DNA of 64,000 nt from Isoetes taiwanensis. Lineage: Eukaryota > Streptophyta > Lycopodiopsida > Isoetales > Isoetaceae. Positions 44,451 through 56,437 of the stretch are shown here, one piece after another (the stretch's first letter is position 1; the number at the start of each line of letters is the position of its first letter). The position numbers and the translations under genes are program-made. Location: the NCBI GenBank assembly GCA_021234155.1, contig JAJEKV010000418.1, positions 62,001 to 126,000 of the forward strand, in the 5' to 3' direction. The notes beneath the pieces were generated by a model, which was not told the origin of the DNA, made no database searches, and saw only the letters and a program-made list of their open reading frames with translations.

Positions 44451-46384
44451 CATGTGAAAGTGAAAGGAAAGATAGTATTGAAGAAGTAAATCAGTCAATA
44501 AGTGAAGAGGAAAAAACTCAAGGATTGGAGCAGGTAGATTTGAGTGACTCTGATAATGAGTCAGAAATGATTCCAAGTAATGTTGTTGAGCCAGAAGTGG
44601 AATCAAGTGCTGAGCAAGAGATTGAACACCAAGAGGCAGAAGTTGATAAAATTGATAGACCAAAAAGAAAACCCAGACGAACAGAAGCTCAAATGTTGGC
44701 AGAAGAAGCCAAACATAATTTAGAGTCTCATGGTAGAACTGAACTTGGGAAAAGTAAAAGACTTAGATCTCAGGTAGGAGAAATTAATACTGTATTTGAC
44801 ATTTTGATACTTGAAACAGACAAGATTCCACAAAATTATATGGAAGCAGTTCAAGATAAGAATGGAAAGAACTGGAAATGTGCTATGGAAGAAGAAATGA
44901 GAGCATTCAAAAGAACAGACACTTATACAGTGGTAGATATTCCTTCTGATAAGAATATAGTTGGAAGTAAGTGGATCTATAGAATAAAACCAGGAGTAGA
45001 CAAAAATACTAAGAAATTCAAAGGAGACTTGTTGCATGGGGCTTTACACGAAAAAAGGGGAAGATTTTGATGAAACATTCTCACCATTGGTAAAGATAAA
45101 TAGTTTGAGAATGTTATTAGCTATTGCTAATGCTATCATATGGATGTAAGTACAGCATTCTTGAATGCTAAATTAGAGGAGGAAATTTATTTAAGACTGC
45201 CCCTGGGTTTGAAGAGGAAAAAGGAAAAATTTGGAAGTTGAATAGAGCAAAGTCTATGGTCTTAAACAAATCTCTAGGAATGGTATAAATGTATGGATGG
45301 ATATCTTGTAGAACAAGGTTTTGAGAAGCTCAATTATGATGGTAATATCTATAGGTTCAAAATGGGAGATGTCTGGTGCATTATCGCTTTATATGTTGAT
45401 GACAATATTATGATATCAAAGGGAACTCAAGTACTAAATCATTGCAAAGATATCTTAAAGAAACGATTCCAAATGAGTGATCTTGGAGAATTAAAGAGGT
45501 TTCTGGGCATAGATGTTTACAGGGACAGAAATCACAAGATATTAGCTTTGAGTCAACAAGGGCATATTCAAAACATGTTGAAGAAATTTCATATGGAAGA
45601 TTGCAATATGGCATATACTCCTATGGTTCCGGGTCACAGAATTTCTGCAGATATGAGCCCAAAGACAGAAACAGAAAGCAAACAAATGGAGAAAATACCT
45701 TACAGAAGTTTGATTGGTTGTTTGTCCTATGTAGCCAATTGTACTAGGCCTGACATTGCATTTGCAGTTAATATTCTCAGTAGGTACAATGACAAGGCTG
45801 GTAAAGGACACTGGAATGCAGCAAAAAGGATTCTCAAATACTTGAAAGGTACAATGCATTTTGGTATAGTATTTAATGGAACCAACTTGCAATTGCAGGC
45901 TTATTGTGATGCTGATTGGGGAGGAGATTTAGATAAACGAAAATCAACTTCAGGGTATGTTATTTTATTAGGTGGAGCCCCAGTTGCTTGGAAGTGCAAG
46001 AAGCAAAGCAGCATTGCTTTATCTAGTGCTGAAGCTGAGTACAACTCAGCAGCCCTGTTGACTAAGGAACTTATTTGGGAAAGAAGGCTTATGGCAGAAT
46101 TTGGATTTGCTCAAAGAGGACCAACAATCATTTATTGTGATAATACTAGTTGTATTGCTATGACAAAAAACCCAATTCAGCATGAAAGATCAAAACATAT
46201 TGATATGGAGGTTCATTTTATCAGGGATATGGTAAAGAAGGATCAGGTGCATTTAACTTATGTTAGTTCACAAGATCAACGAGCAGATATACTTACAAAA
46301 GCCTTACCATTGTCCAGATTTGTGGAATTAAGAAGTTTGCTACACTGTGACAACATGGAATATCACATGAAGGGGGAATGTTAA
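44451..46384 (+). pseudogene. Copia reverse transcriptase and RNase H
   Basis: An acidic linker is followed by RT blocks 'NWKCAMEEEMRAF', 'GSKWIYRIKPG' (to 45070) and a broken stretch 45060-45290. The clean frame 45293-46384 then has the catalytic 'ALYVDDNIMIS' (YVDD) and 'SDLGELKRFLGIDV'. RNase H has 'AYCDADWGGDLDKRKSTSGY', 'ALSSAEAEY' and 'HIDMEVHFIRD', ending at 46382-46384 just before the polypurine tract. The catalytic residues look intact; the frameshifts lie upstream. Confidence 0.9.
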
Positions 46385-48103
46385 AATTATGTGTCATGTG
46401 ATATTCGAGCATATAAGGGGATTAGTGACCACATCTTGGCTCCCCTATGCTAATGAGGATTCATACAAGCATTCATGAGAAGCAGTGGCAGTGAATGCAA
46501 GAAAAAAACATAGAAGTTGAAAAGTGGTGAGCAGGTACTACCCAGACGTTGCTACGGCCGTCAGAAAACGCTTGATACCCCCTGCCCGCCACTTAGGGTT
46601 TTGACTGGTCAAAGTCAACGACAGCTGGAACTTAAGGACAGCAGGGCATCCTATTATTTAGGCAAGTTGGAAAACATTCTATATGAAGGGCATGCACGAT
46701 TTGACAAGTGGATATATCCAGGTTGATGAGAAAATATATAGATGAATGATGGTGATAGAAAATAATGAGCTGAGTGCAGATACAAGTGCGTGTATGCAAG
46801 TTAAGGAGCGGGTGGGTTTGAAGGAGACAGAGTCTTGGTATACTTGGGTTCAAACCCCAAGCTCTGATTCTAACAATAAATACTACTAAGCAAGCTAAAC
46901 AAAAGCTTTTTAACTCCAGATCACAACCACGATCCTCAGCTACATTGCTACATCCGCGCAACCACTGCCTTGCTTGTTCACTGCACATGCACTCACTAGA
47001 TTTAGACCTCGTGACTAAGTGGGGATCCCTAGCTGCCTCTGCATGCATGGACATACTCTGGAAATATTGGATAAGCACAAACACAGACGAAAAATCCTAC
47101 ATGAGTACAATGCTAAGACAATGACAACATAATCCAATGAAATACCAAACATGAACATCAGAAGCAAAGAACATAGCCAAAACACCAAACCATCATGACA
47201 CATAGCTCCCGGACAATGGGAAGCTCAACCAACCTACATGCAGGCCTTGTTAGCAGAGAAATGCCTAGCCAACTCACATTCCGAGCCCTGTTGGCGGAGT
47301 TGGTGGGGTAAACCTCGTATGCGTATACCCTTCCCAGCCCACGTCTGGCGCTGGAGGACCTCTTATCATGGAGTCACAGAGGTGACGTAGCATTCTGATC
47401 AGGAAAACTATGCCCGGTGTCACAGAGCACAAGAATACCAACAGAGAATCACAGATGAACATGAGCATGCCGAAGCAACCTAGGCCACCGAACCTAGAAG
47501 TCCGACCCGGGAGGTTCCAATGTGCCTATATTATATTGCTGCTGATGTTGCCCATACAACCTACTCATGTTGAAGCGACCTCAGCGATGAAGACTAGAAT
47601 AACAATTTCAAAGATGAAGAAATATCAAGTCATGTTACCACATTGATGTAAATCCAACGTCGTGCACTTTGTTGAACAAAGTAGAGATCTAAGCATTCTC
47701 CAATATGCAAAGCTTACCTTCGAATCATTTCCTCTATAAGGACTGCAAATATACTCATATCAATATCACTCACTATTTATATTAACAAGTGTTTCTTATT
47801 GCCAACGCAGGACTCCTTGCATAACCACATTGTAAAAGCCCCATAAGCTTCATATTCAGATACTCTCTTCACCCTAGGAATGTGAATCTCACCCAAATTC
47901 CTGACGCTACATCGAAGTTCCCATATTGACAGTAAATTACTTAGCTATGGTTACTCATGTTTTATATTTAAAATCCACATCTTTAGCTTATGCATTCAAT
48001 TGGCACAACTAATGTGAAACCTCAAGCCAACACTTCCAACTTAAAAATCCATAAGGTCTCATGACCGTAACTGCTTCTATCCCATGACAAGTTATTGTAG
48101 GCT

Positions 48104-48838
48104 TAGACTTCATAAATTATAAAAAAAGACCCCGGCTAGCCTTTGTAAGAGGTCTAAATGATACAAGGAAACATAGCTGCAAGTACAAATCAGGAGAGAA
48201 AGAGGGCGGTCTATCTTTTCCAGTGTTGCCCTAGCTGCAGTGCGATCGTGGCGCCAAGAAATATGTTTTTTTTCCAGTTTTTTCCAATGTTGCACGTTAT
48301 GACTCTTAAAGGCATGGGAACTTGGATTCTATTGATTTGATCTTTAAGTCTTTTGAGTTCTATGACATCCGTATCTTCTCCTTGTGTTGTGTAATGTTCT
48401 ATCTTATGCTCTTTGAATTTGGCCTTTAGCAAATTCATAAATCTCGCTTTCCTTCCTCTATGTTGGGGTATATCTCCTTTCTTTCCGAGGTGTACTCTTT
48501 TACAGTTTCTATGTGGATTCCTGTTTGTGCAACCTTACTTCTAGTAACCGTATTCAGATCCGTGAATTTTTCTTCCAAACTTATCATTCTCATTCTTAGG
48601 TTCCATTCTTGCTTCTCCCAAACTTAGGTTCTTCTTTTCTTGAGGTCATTTTTGCCATAGAATCCTTACAATCTCTTGCAAAGAGCCCCTTGATGCCACA
48701 CTTTAAACATTCTACCTCAACCTTGTCTCCCTTTTTGAATGTTTTCGTGGGATGTGACACCTTCGGGGAGCCAAATTTACGGTCGGTCTTTATTCTTATA
48801 ATTATATCATTTATTCTCTTAGTTAAACATGACTTCAA
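48104..48838 (-). pseudogene. Gag-like fragment inside LTR D2
   Basis: This lies in or at the edge of the block found in LTR D2 but not in D3. The minus-strand frame 48838-48596 contains 'CLKCGIKGLFARDC', a CX2CX4-x-X4C zinc knuckle in which the usual His is Leu. Downstream frames (48438-48211) are charged and coiled-coil-like ('LKAKFKEHKIEH'). It is probably a remnant of another retroelement's gag, or of gag once carried by family D. Confidence 0.45.
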
Positions 48839-49757
48839 CCATTCATAGAATGCAAGATCTTATTACTTGTTATTTTTATGCCTAGCTTTTCATGCTCCAA
48901 TCTCCCTGCTGCTAAGCTCAGATGCAATCCAATTCCATCCCTGGGTATTTAGCTTTATATTATGACACACAATTAAATTGACAAAAATAACGAATACAAG
49001 TCTAACAAGATAAATCACAAAACACAAAATGACAAAAATATAACATGAACACAAAATGGCGTTGGAGAGCTTGGTGCTGACCAGATCCAATAGAATTCTG
49101 CTTTTCTGAAGTTTTTGTGCTGAATCGACGCTTTTCAAGCAAATTTTGGCCATTATTGACTTATATCAGCCCTTACAGAGATGTTTCCAATCATTGATTA
49201 CCTTCTCTAGCCTTATGAATCTCCAATAAATTCATAGTTTATCATATTTGCATACAAAAATCATGTACAGACTAATCATGGCAACTCATAGCGCCTCAAT
49301 TGATCAATAGCAAAACCCCACCTGAGAATTTCTTCGTTCATAGACCTCTGGACCCCTTGCAATTGGTTGCGCCTCCAAAGATCACCTTTTAACTCCAATA
49401 ATCAAACTGCTAAAGAACATACATAGTGCAGTCAATTCTGACCCACCATCACAATTTCTATCATAACTTTCTCATACAGATGAGCTTCAGCCTGATCAGA
49501 CCCATTCCAGAAAGCTTACTTCAAGATCTTTCCACCAAAAGAATAATCAGCTGAAAAGGATCTCGAGTCGCCGAGATATGATGCTTCAAATTTTGAGCTC
49601 CAAAACTACCCGTAATTGCTCCCCTCGCGCTCATGCTCTACAACAATCCTTTCTCCAAAGAGATAAAACCCTAATCTCATGCTACATACATGCCATGAAT
49701 ATGTATATACGTATATAAATACGTATATGGACCCATCAGGTGGCCAGGACCGTTACA

Positions 49758-50056
49758 GTCTCCCCTTCTAAAATTTAACCCATGTCCTCATAGGTTGATC
49801 ATTGATTTGGTGAAGCAATTCTCCAACAACTTATAGAATTAATATGCAATGCCGACTTATTCACAAATTCATACCTCAGTATCATCAAGGGTTGCTCTCG
49901 TTGCTTATATGGAGACTTCTCCCTTGAATACTTCTATAGTAACCACGAAGCCTCTAAATACTACTCCTTCCCCTGAGGATAGCATTTCTAGATCTCTCTG
50001 CGATCCACATATCATAATGTCAACACCCAAGGATTCAACATTGCTCTGATACCAAC
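49758..50056 (-). other. Interior of element D with PBS and PPT, no gene
   Basis: 299 bp between the LTRs. It contains the primer-binding site at one end and the polypurine tract at the other, and no meaningful open frame on the element strand. Confidence 0.85.
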
Positions 50057-53000
50057 TGTGACGAGCCTGCCGAGTTGACCCTCCAGGCAATTCGGGATCT
50101 TGTCAAAACTTGCACATTCTAGCTTGTTAATGGTGGTGAAGATTTGAATCTTCCTTTTGCACAATTGAAACTTAACCCATTACTCGAAATCCATCCTCAT
50201 TGAGATACAATATATTCCCACTATCCATCAAGAATACAAATTCGAAGATGTACTATACACAATGCTCTCAATGTATATGCATAAATACTGCTAAGCAAGC
50301 TAAACAAAAGCTTTTTAACTCCAGATCACAACCATGATCCTCAGCTACATTGCTGCATCCGCGCAACCACTGCCTTGCTTATTCACTGCACATGCACTCA
50401 CTGGGGTTAGACCTCGTGACTAAGTGGGGATCCCTGGCTGCCTCTGCATGCATGGAAATACACTCGAAATCTTGGATAAGCACAAACACGCAATTTAAAA
50501 AATCCTACATGAGTACAGTGCTAAGACAATGACAACATAATCCAACGAAATACCAAACATGAACATCACAAGCAAAGAACATAGCCAAAACACCAAACCA
50601 TCATGACACATAGCTCTGAGACAATGAGAAGCTCAGCCAGCCTACATGCAGGCCCTGTTAGCAGAGAAATGCCTAGCCAGCTCACATTCCGAGCCCCGTT
50701 GGCAGAGTTGGTGGGGTAAACCTCCTATGCAAGATACCCTTCCCACGCCCCGTCCGCCGAGGACCTCTTACCATGGAGTCATAAGAGGTGACGTAGCATC
50801 CTGATCAGGGAAACTACGTCCTGTGTCACAGAGCACATGAGTACCACAGAGAATCATAGATGAACATGAGCATGCCGGAGCAACCTAGGCCACCGAACCT
50901 AGAAGTCCGACCTCAGAGGTTCCAATAGACATAATCAAATACCAAGACACAATGGAATAATGCAAAGACCAAGACAGGTGAAGTTCATTACAATATTTTC
51001 TAAACATGTTCCTACATTATACTACTGCTGATGTTGCCCATACAACCTACTCATGTTGAAGCGAGCTCAGTGATGAAGACTAGAATAACAATTCAAAGAT
51101 GAAGAAATATCAAGTCATGTTACCACATTGATGTAAATCCAACGTCGTGCACTTTGTTGAACAAAGTAGAGATCTAAGCATTCTCCAATATGCAAAGCTT
51201 ACCTTCGAATCATTTCCCCTATGAGGACTGCAAATATACTCATATCAATATCACTCACTATTTATATTGACAAGTGTTTCTTATTGCCAACGCAGGACTC
51301 CTTGTATAACCACATTGTAAAAGCCCCATAAGCTTCATATTCAGATACTCTCTTCACCCTAGAAACGTGAATCTCACCCAAATTTCTAGCTGGACCAAAA
51401 TAAAAAATACAAAAATTTCCGTGACTTCCTAAGGTGGGAGATATCATGTTTCTACAAAGTGTGCATGTATGGCCAAAGTTTTGCCCAACCGGATGTGTGG
51501 TGAGTTGGTATAGGCCTAGTAATGCCAAAATAAATGTGCACTTGGTCTGGGGTTCAAACCCGCCAAAGGTATGTTTATATTTGGGAGTTAACATGGTTAA
51601 AACGACCATGATCCCCGGCGTGGGTAGAACTTGTGCTATAATTGTCCTCCACTTTGTTTGCCTTGACCTTTTATGGGATATTTCTAGCTAGATGCATACA
51701 AGATGATATTCTAGTGACAAAGTCTAGCTGGACCAAAATAAAAATACAAAAATTTCCGTGACTTCCTATCATTGATATCCCGCCATACAAAGTGGCATGT
51801 ATGGCTAAGTTTTTGCCCAAGCGGATGTGTGGTGAGTTGGTATAGGTTTATCAGTAATGCCAAAATAAATGTGCACTTGGTGGGGTTCAAACCCGCCATT
51901 GTATGTTTATATTTGGGAGTTGGTTCTGAGGGTTAGAACCATGATCCCGATGTGGTAGAACTTGTGCCTATCATTGATCCTCCACTTTGGTTGCCTTGAC
52001 CCGCAAAGAGGATATTCTAGCTAGAATCAAACCGGATGATATTCTAGTGACAAGACTAGTCTATTTGGACCAAAAATAAAAATACAAAAATTTCCGTGAC
52101 TTCCTAAAGGCGGGAGATATCCGCTTACAAAGTGTGCATGTATGGCTAAAGTTTTTGCCCAAATCGGATATGTGGTGAGTTGGTATAGGCCTAGTAATAC
52201 CAAAATAAATGTGCACTTTTTTGGGGTTCAAACCCGCCGGTGTATGTTTATATTTGGGAGTTGCATTCTTGAAGGGGTTATACGACCATGATCCCACGTG
52301 GTAGAACTTGTGCCTATCGTGTCCTCCACTTTGGTTGCCTTGACCGCGAATGGGATATTCTAGCCAGTCCTGCACTGCATGATATTCTAGTGACAAGACT
52401 AGTCTAGCTGGACCAAAAATAAAAATACAAAAATTTTCGCGGACTTCCTAAGGCAGGAGATATCCCGCCACAAAGTGTGCATGTATGGCTAAAGTTTTGC
52501 CCAATGGATGTGTGGTGAGTTGGTATAGGCCTAGTAATGCCAAAATAAATGTGCACTTGGTGGGGGTTCAAACACGCTGAGAGTATGTTTATATTTGGGA
52601 GTTGGTTGGGGTTAATGGCCATGATCCCAGAACATTGGTAGAACTTGTGCCTATCACGGTGTCCTCCCATTGGTTGCCTTGACCGCAGTGGGATATTCTA
52701 GGCTCCACTTTGGTTGCCTTGACCGGCAAAAGGGATATTCTAGCTAGTGTACTGGATGATATTCTAGTGACAAGACTAGTCTCAAATGGACCAAAAATAA
52801 AAAATACAAGTGCTACCACCCAAGACAATGATCCAAGTTTTTATTTTTATTTAAGGTCCATGCTAGACTAATCTTGTAGAGACTAGCACTGCCTTATATC
52901 CCATTTCGCCTCATGGCAGCCAAAGTGGAGGACACGATAGGCTTTTAAGTTCTACCACGTCGGGATCATCATCGAGATAACCCAAGTAACTCAACTCCCA

Positions 53001-55846
53001 AAGATAAATATACATTGACAAGGTTTGAACCCATGACCAAATGAACATTTATCTTGACATTACTAGGCCTATACCAACTCACCACACATCCTGGGCAAAA
53101 TTTTGCCTTACATGCATACTTTGTATGGATATCTCCGCCTTTAGGAAGTCACGAGTATATTTTATTTTTTGTTTAAGGTCCATGCTAGACTAATCTTGTA
53201 TGCACTAGCTAGTTATATCCCCCATGCCTCATGGCGGCCTAAAGTGGAGGACACGTATAGGCTTTTAAGTTCTACCAACGTCGGTAATTCATAACTAACT
53301 CCCAAAGATAAATATACATTGGCAAGGTTTAAACCCATGACCAAATGAACATTTATTTTGGCATTACTAGGCCTATACCAACTCACCACACATCCGCAAT
53401 GGGCAAAACTTTTGCCTTACATGCACACTTTGTAGTAGGTGTGATATCTCCCGCCTTTAGGAAGTCACGAGTATTTTTTATTTTTGTTTAAGGTCCATGC
53501 TAGACTAATCTTGTAGAGACTAGCTAGCCATATCCCACATCGCCTTGGCAGCCAAAGTGGAGGACATGATAGGCTTTTAAGTTCTACCACGCCGGGTAAC
53601 CCCAAGAACTAACTCCCAAAGATAAACATACATTGGCAAGGTTTGAACCCATGACCAAATGAACATTTATTTGGCATTACTAGGCCTATACCAACTCACC
53701 ACACATCCGGGCAAAACTTTTTTTACATGCACACTTTGATAGCACTTGTATTTTTTTTTTTTGGTCCAATTCTAGACTAGTCTTGTCACTAGAATATCAT
53801 CCGGCATGCACTATCCTATGCCGGTCAAGGCAACCAAAGTGGAGGACACGTGATAGGCACAAGTTCTACCACGTTTCGGGGATCATGGCCGTGATAACAT
53901 AACCAACTCCCAAATATAAACATACACCGCGGGTTTGAACCCCCACCAAGTGCACATTTATTTTGGCATCACTAGGTCTATACCAACTCACCACACATCC
54001 GCTGGGCAAAACTTTAGCCATACATGCACACTTTGAATTAGTGGATATCTCCCCCCTTTAGGGTGTCACGGAAATTTTTGTATTTTTTTATTTTGGTCCA
54101 AGCTAGACTAGTCTTGTCACTAGAATATCATCCGCACAGACTAGCTAGAATATCCCTTTCCGGTCCAAGGCAACAAAGTGGAGGACACGTGATAGGCACA
54201 AGTTCTACCCGTCGGGGATCATGGCAGATAACCCCAAAGAACCAACTCCCAAATAAAAAACATACAATGAAAACCGGGTTTGAACCCCCAGCCAAATGCA
54301 CATTTATTTTGGCATTACTAGGCCTATACCAACTCACCACACATCCGTTGGGCAAAACTTTAGCCATACATGCACACTTTGTAAGGGGATATATATTTAA
54401 AATCCACATCTTTAGCTAGATCTTTTTTTTTATTTTGGTCCAGCTAGACTAGTCTTTGTCACTAGAATATCATCTTGTCTGCACTATCCTCGCCGGTCAA
54501 GGCAACCAAAGTGGAGGACACATATAGGCACAAGTTCTACCACGTCGGGGATCATGGCCGTGATAACCCCAAGAACCAACTCCCAAATATAACACACACC
54601 GGCCGGGTTTAAAACCCCCACCAAGTGCACATTTATTTTGGCATTACTAGGCCTATACCAACTCACCACACATCCGTTGGGCAAAACTTTAGCCATACAT
54701 GCATGCTTTGTGGTCATGTTTTATATTTAAAATCCACATCTTTAGGGCACAACTAATGTGAAACCTCAAGCCAGCACTTCCAACTTAAAAATCCATAAGG
54801 TCTCATGACCGTAACTGCTTCTATCCCATGCCAAGTGATTGTAGGCTCAGTCTTCATCTTCAGGACACCTTCAGGAACCAAATTTACAATTTGTCTTTAT
54901 TCTTATAATTATATCATTTATTCTTTTAGTTAAACATGACTTCAACCATTCATAGAATGCAAGATCTTATTACTTGTTATTTTTATGCCTAGCTTTTCAT
55001 GCTCCAATCTCCTCTGCTGCTAAGCTCAGATGCAACCCAATTCCATCCCTGGGTATTTAGCTTTATATTATGACACACAATTAAATTGACAAAAGTAATG
55101 AATACAAGTCCAATAAGATAAATCACAAAACACAAAATGACAAAAACATAACATGAACACAAAATGGCGTTGGAGAGCTCAGTGCTGACTAGATCCAATA
55201 GAATTCTACCTTTCTGAAGTTTTCGTGTTGAATCGATGCTTTTCAAACAATTTTTGGCCATTCTTGACTTAGAATCAGCTCTTGCAGATATGTTTCCAAT
55301 CATTGATTACCTTCTCTAGCCTTATGAATCTCCAATAAATTCATAATTTATCATATTTGCGTGCAAAAATCATGTACAGACTAACCATGGCAATTCATAG
55401 CATCTCAATTGATCAATAGCAAAACCCCACTTGAGAATTTCTTCGCTCATAGATCTCTAGACCCCTTGCAATTGGTTGCGCCTCCAAAGATCGTCTTCTA
55501 ACTCCAAGAATCAAACTGCTAAAGAACATACACAGTGCAGTCAATTCTGACCCAGCATCACAATTTCTATCATAATTTTCTCATACTGATGAGTTTCGGC
55601 CTGATCAGATCATTCCGAAAGCTTACTTGAAGATCTTTCCAAAGAAAAGAAAAATCACCTAAAAAGGATCTCGAGTCACCGAGATGTGATGCTTCAAAAT
55701 TCGAAGCCCAAAACTGCCTAATTGCTCCTTGCCTTCATGCTCTACAATAATCCTTTCTCCAAAGAGATAAAACCCTAATCTCATGCTGCATACATGCCAT
55801 GAATATGTATATACGTATATAAATACATATATTGACTCATCAGGTA
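50057..55846 (-). repeat. Element D 5' LTR (D3) containing a repeat array
   Basis: Collinear with D2 from the TGTGACGAGCC end to about 51382, then interrupted by the array 51383-54716, then collinear again to 55846. Without the array it is about 2.5 kb, close to solo LTR D1 (2.43 kb). Confidence 0.82.
51383..54716. repeat. Head-to-head array of ~10 tRNA-like (SINE-like) units
   Basis: Four units of about 337 bp run on the plus strand (starts near 51385, 51722, 52060, 52402), with a partial fifth near 52787. About six units then run on the minus strand (near 52836, 53160, 53475, 53745, 54080, 54425). Each holds GTGGTGAGTTGGTATAGGCC, like a pol III A box, and about 45 nt later GGTTCAAACCC, a B box, in the layout of a tRNA gene. 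Units are joined by CTAG-rich sequence (GATATTCTAGTGACAAGACTAGTC). Copies differ by small indels. A tRNA-derived SINE amplified in place, or a satellite made from one, would explain it. Confidence 0.75.
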
Positions 55847-55851
55847 GCAAC
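55847..55851. repeat. Target-site duplication of element D, right copy
   Basis: GCAAC. From here the reading frame of the interrupted gene resumes. Confidence 0.8.
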
Positions 55852-56304
55852 AAAAAGAGTTTCTGGAGCTATATTATCCCGGTGTGGAGAAGCATCATCT
55901 GACATATCAAGGAATGCAAGCACAGAGGAAGAATTGACAAGGTCAAAAGGATGCAGAGAAGAAGGAGAGAAAGAACAAGGAGGCACAACAAGAGTCTGAG
56001 GAGGAGGATGTAGGGGATGGCACTTTAGAAGAAACTATCTCTGATGAAGAGTCTGCTTCTGAAGAAAGTGAAACTGAATCAGGAAGTCCATCATCAAAAT
56101 TGCCACCAATCATGGATCCACTAACTTAGGAGAAGTTGGCGCAGGCCTTACCAGAAGAGGAGAGAATTCTTGAGGTAAATCCATAGGACCAGATATACAG
56201 AATGCTTCTGTTCTTCCTGAACAAACCGACCTTAGTCCTATCAGAGCTGAAGAAGAAGATAGGACATCCAGGATGGGAGAAAAGACGACTTCACCCACAA
56301 AAGA
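55852..56304 (+). pseudogene. Fusion gene: acidic linker exon after element D
   Basis: This continues the methylase frame from 41409. 'KEFLELYYPGVEKHHL' closes the methylase-like part, then Lys/Glu- and Glu/Ser-rich sequence follows ('ESEEEDVGDGTLEE', 'ISDEESASEESETESG'). Stops TGA 55935, TAG 56127 and TAG 56184 are in frame, and a one-base loss near 56184 moves the frame. After it 'SVLPEQTDLSPIRAEEED' runs to the splice donor GTAAGC at 56305. Confidence 0.7.
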
Positions 56305-56437
56305 GTAAGCCATCTACGCCTTCTGTAGCGAAGTTCTTTTATTATATCGACCAATTTTTCAGCATGTCTTATGCATAGCGCGTGTATTACTCTTGAATTT
56401 CAATAAAAAATTTTAACTTAAAATATGCATTGTGCAG
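56305..56437 (+). other. Predicted spliceosomal intron (133 bp, phase 2)
   Basis: Donor AAAAGA|GTAAGC at 56305 and acceptor ATTGTGCAG|A ending at 56437. The interior is T-rich. Joining the flanks gives an uninterrupted frame '...TSPTKEEETTPNNN...' leading straight into the FCP1 motif I. This supports both the intron and the unity of the gene. Confidence 0.65.

Larger units (their letters stand above)
41640..46875 (+). mobile_element. Complete Ty1/Copia retrotransposon
   Basis: LTRs are 41640-42134 and 46379-46875 (about 495 bp, TGTTAAAATTA...GATTCTAACA). The TSD is ATAAA (41635-41639 and 46876-46880). The primer-binding site TGGTATCAGAGC is at 42136-42147 and the polypurine tract GAAGGGGGAA at 46369-46378. 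The order gag, protease, integrase, RT, RNase H defines Copia. It is inserted into LTR D2 of element D. The LTRs are nearly identical, so the insertion is young, yet several frameshifts interrupt the polyprotein. Confidence 0.95.
41410..49757 (-). repeat. Element D 3' LTR (D2), interrupted by Copia
   Basis: About 3.1 kb once the Copia element (41640-46875) and its TSD copy are left out. It is collinear with 50057-51382 and 54717-55846 of LTR 2. It carries about 650 bp (about 48104-48755) that LTR 2 lacks. Confidence 0.82.
41410..55846 (-). mobile_element. Element D: LTR retrotransposon with giant LTRs and 299-bp interior
   Basis: LTR 1 is 41410-49757 (with a nested Copia), the interior is 49758-50056, and LTR 2 is 50057-55846 (with a nested array). 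The interior has an initiator-Met primer-binding site (GCTCTGATACCA at 50043-50054, read TGGTATCAGAGC on the minus strand) next to LTR 2. A polypurine tract (minus-strand AGAAGGGGAGAC) lies next to LTR 1. This fixes the minus orientation. The LTR ends are TGTGACGAGCC...CCGTTACA on the plus strand; LTR 2 has lost about 15 bp at its outer end. The flanks share GCAAC. No gag or pol is present, so it must have been moved by proteins of another element. Confidence 0.85.

Noticed and set aside
51490-51565. Functional tRNA genes in the array
   Set aside because: A- and B-box-like words are present, but the acceptor and anticodon stems do not fold convincingly; SINE-like is the safer description.
51383-54716. 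CRISPR-like array
   Set aside because: Repeats are about 337 bp, change orientation, and lie in a plant LTR; there are no short repeats with unique spacers.
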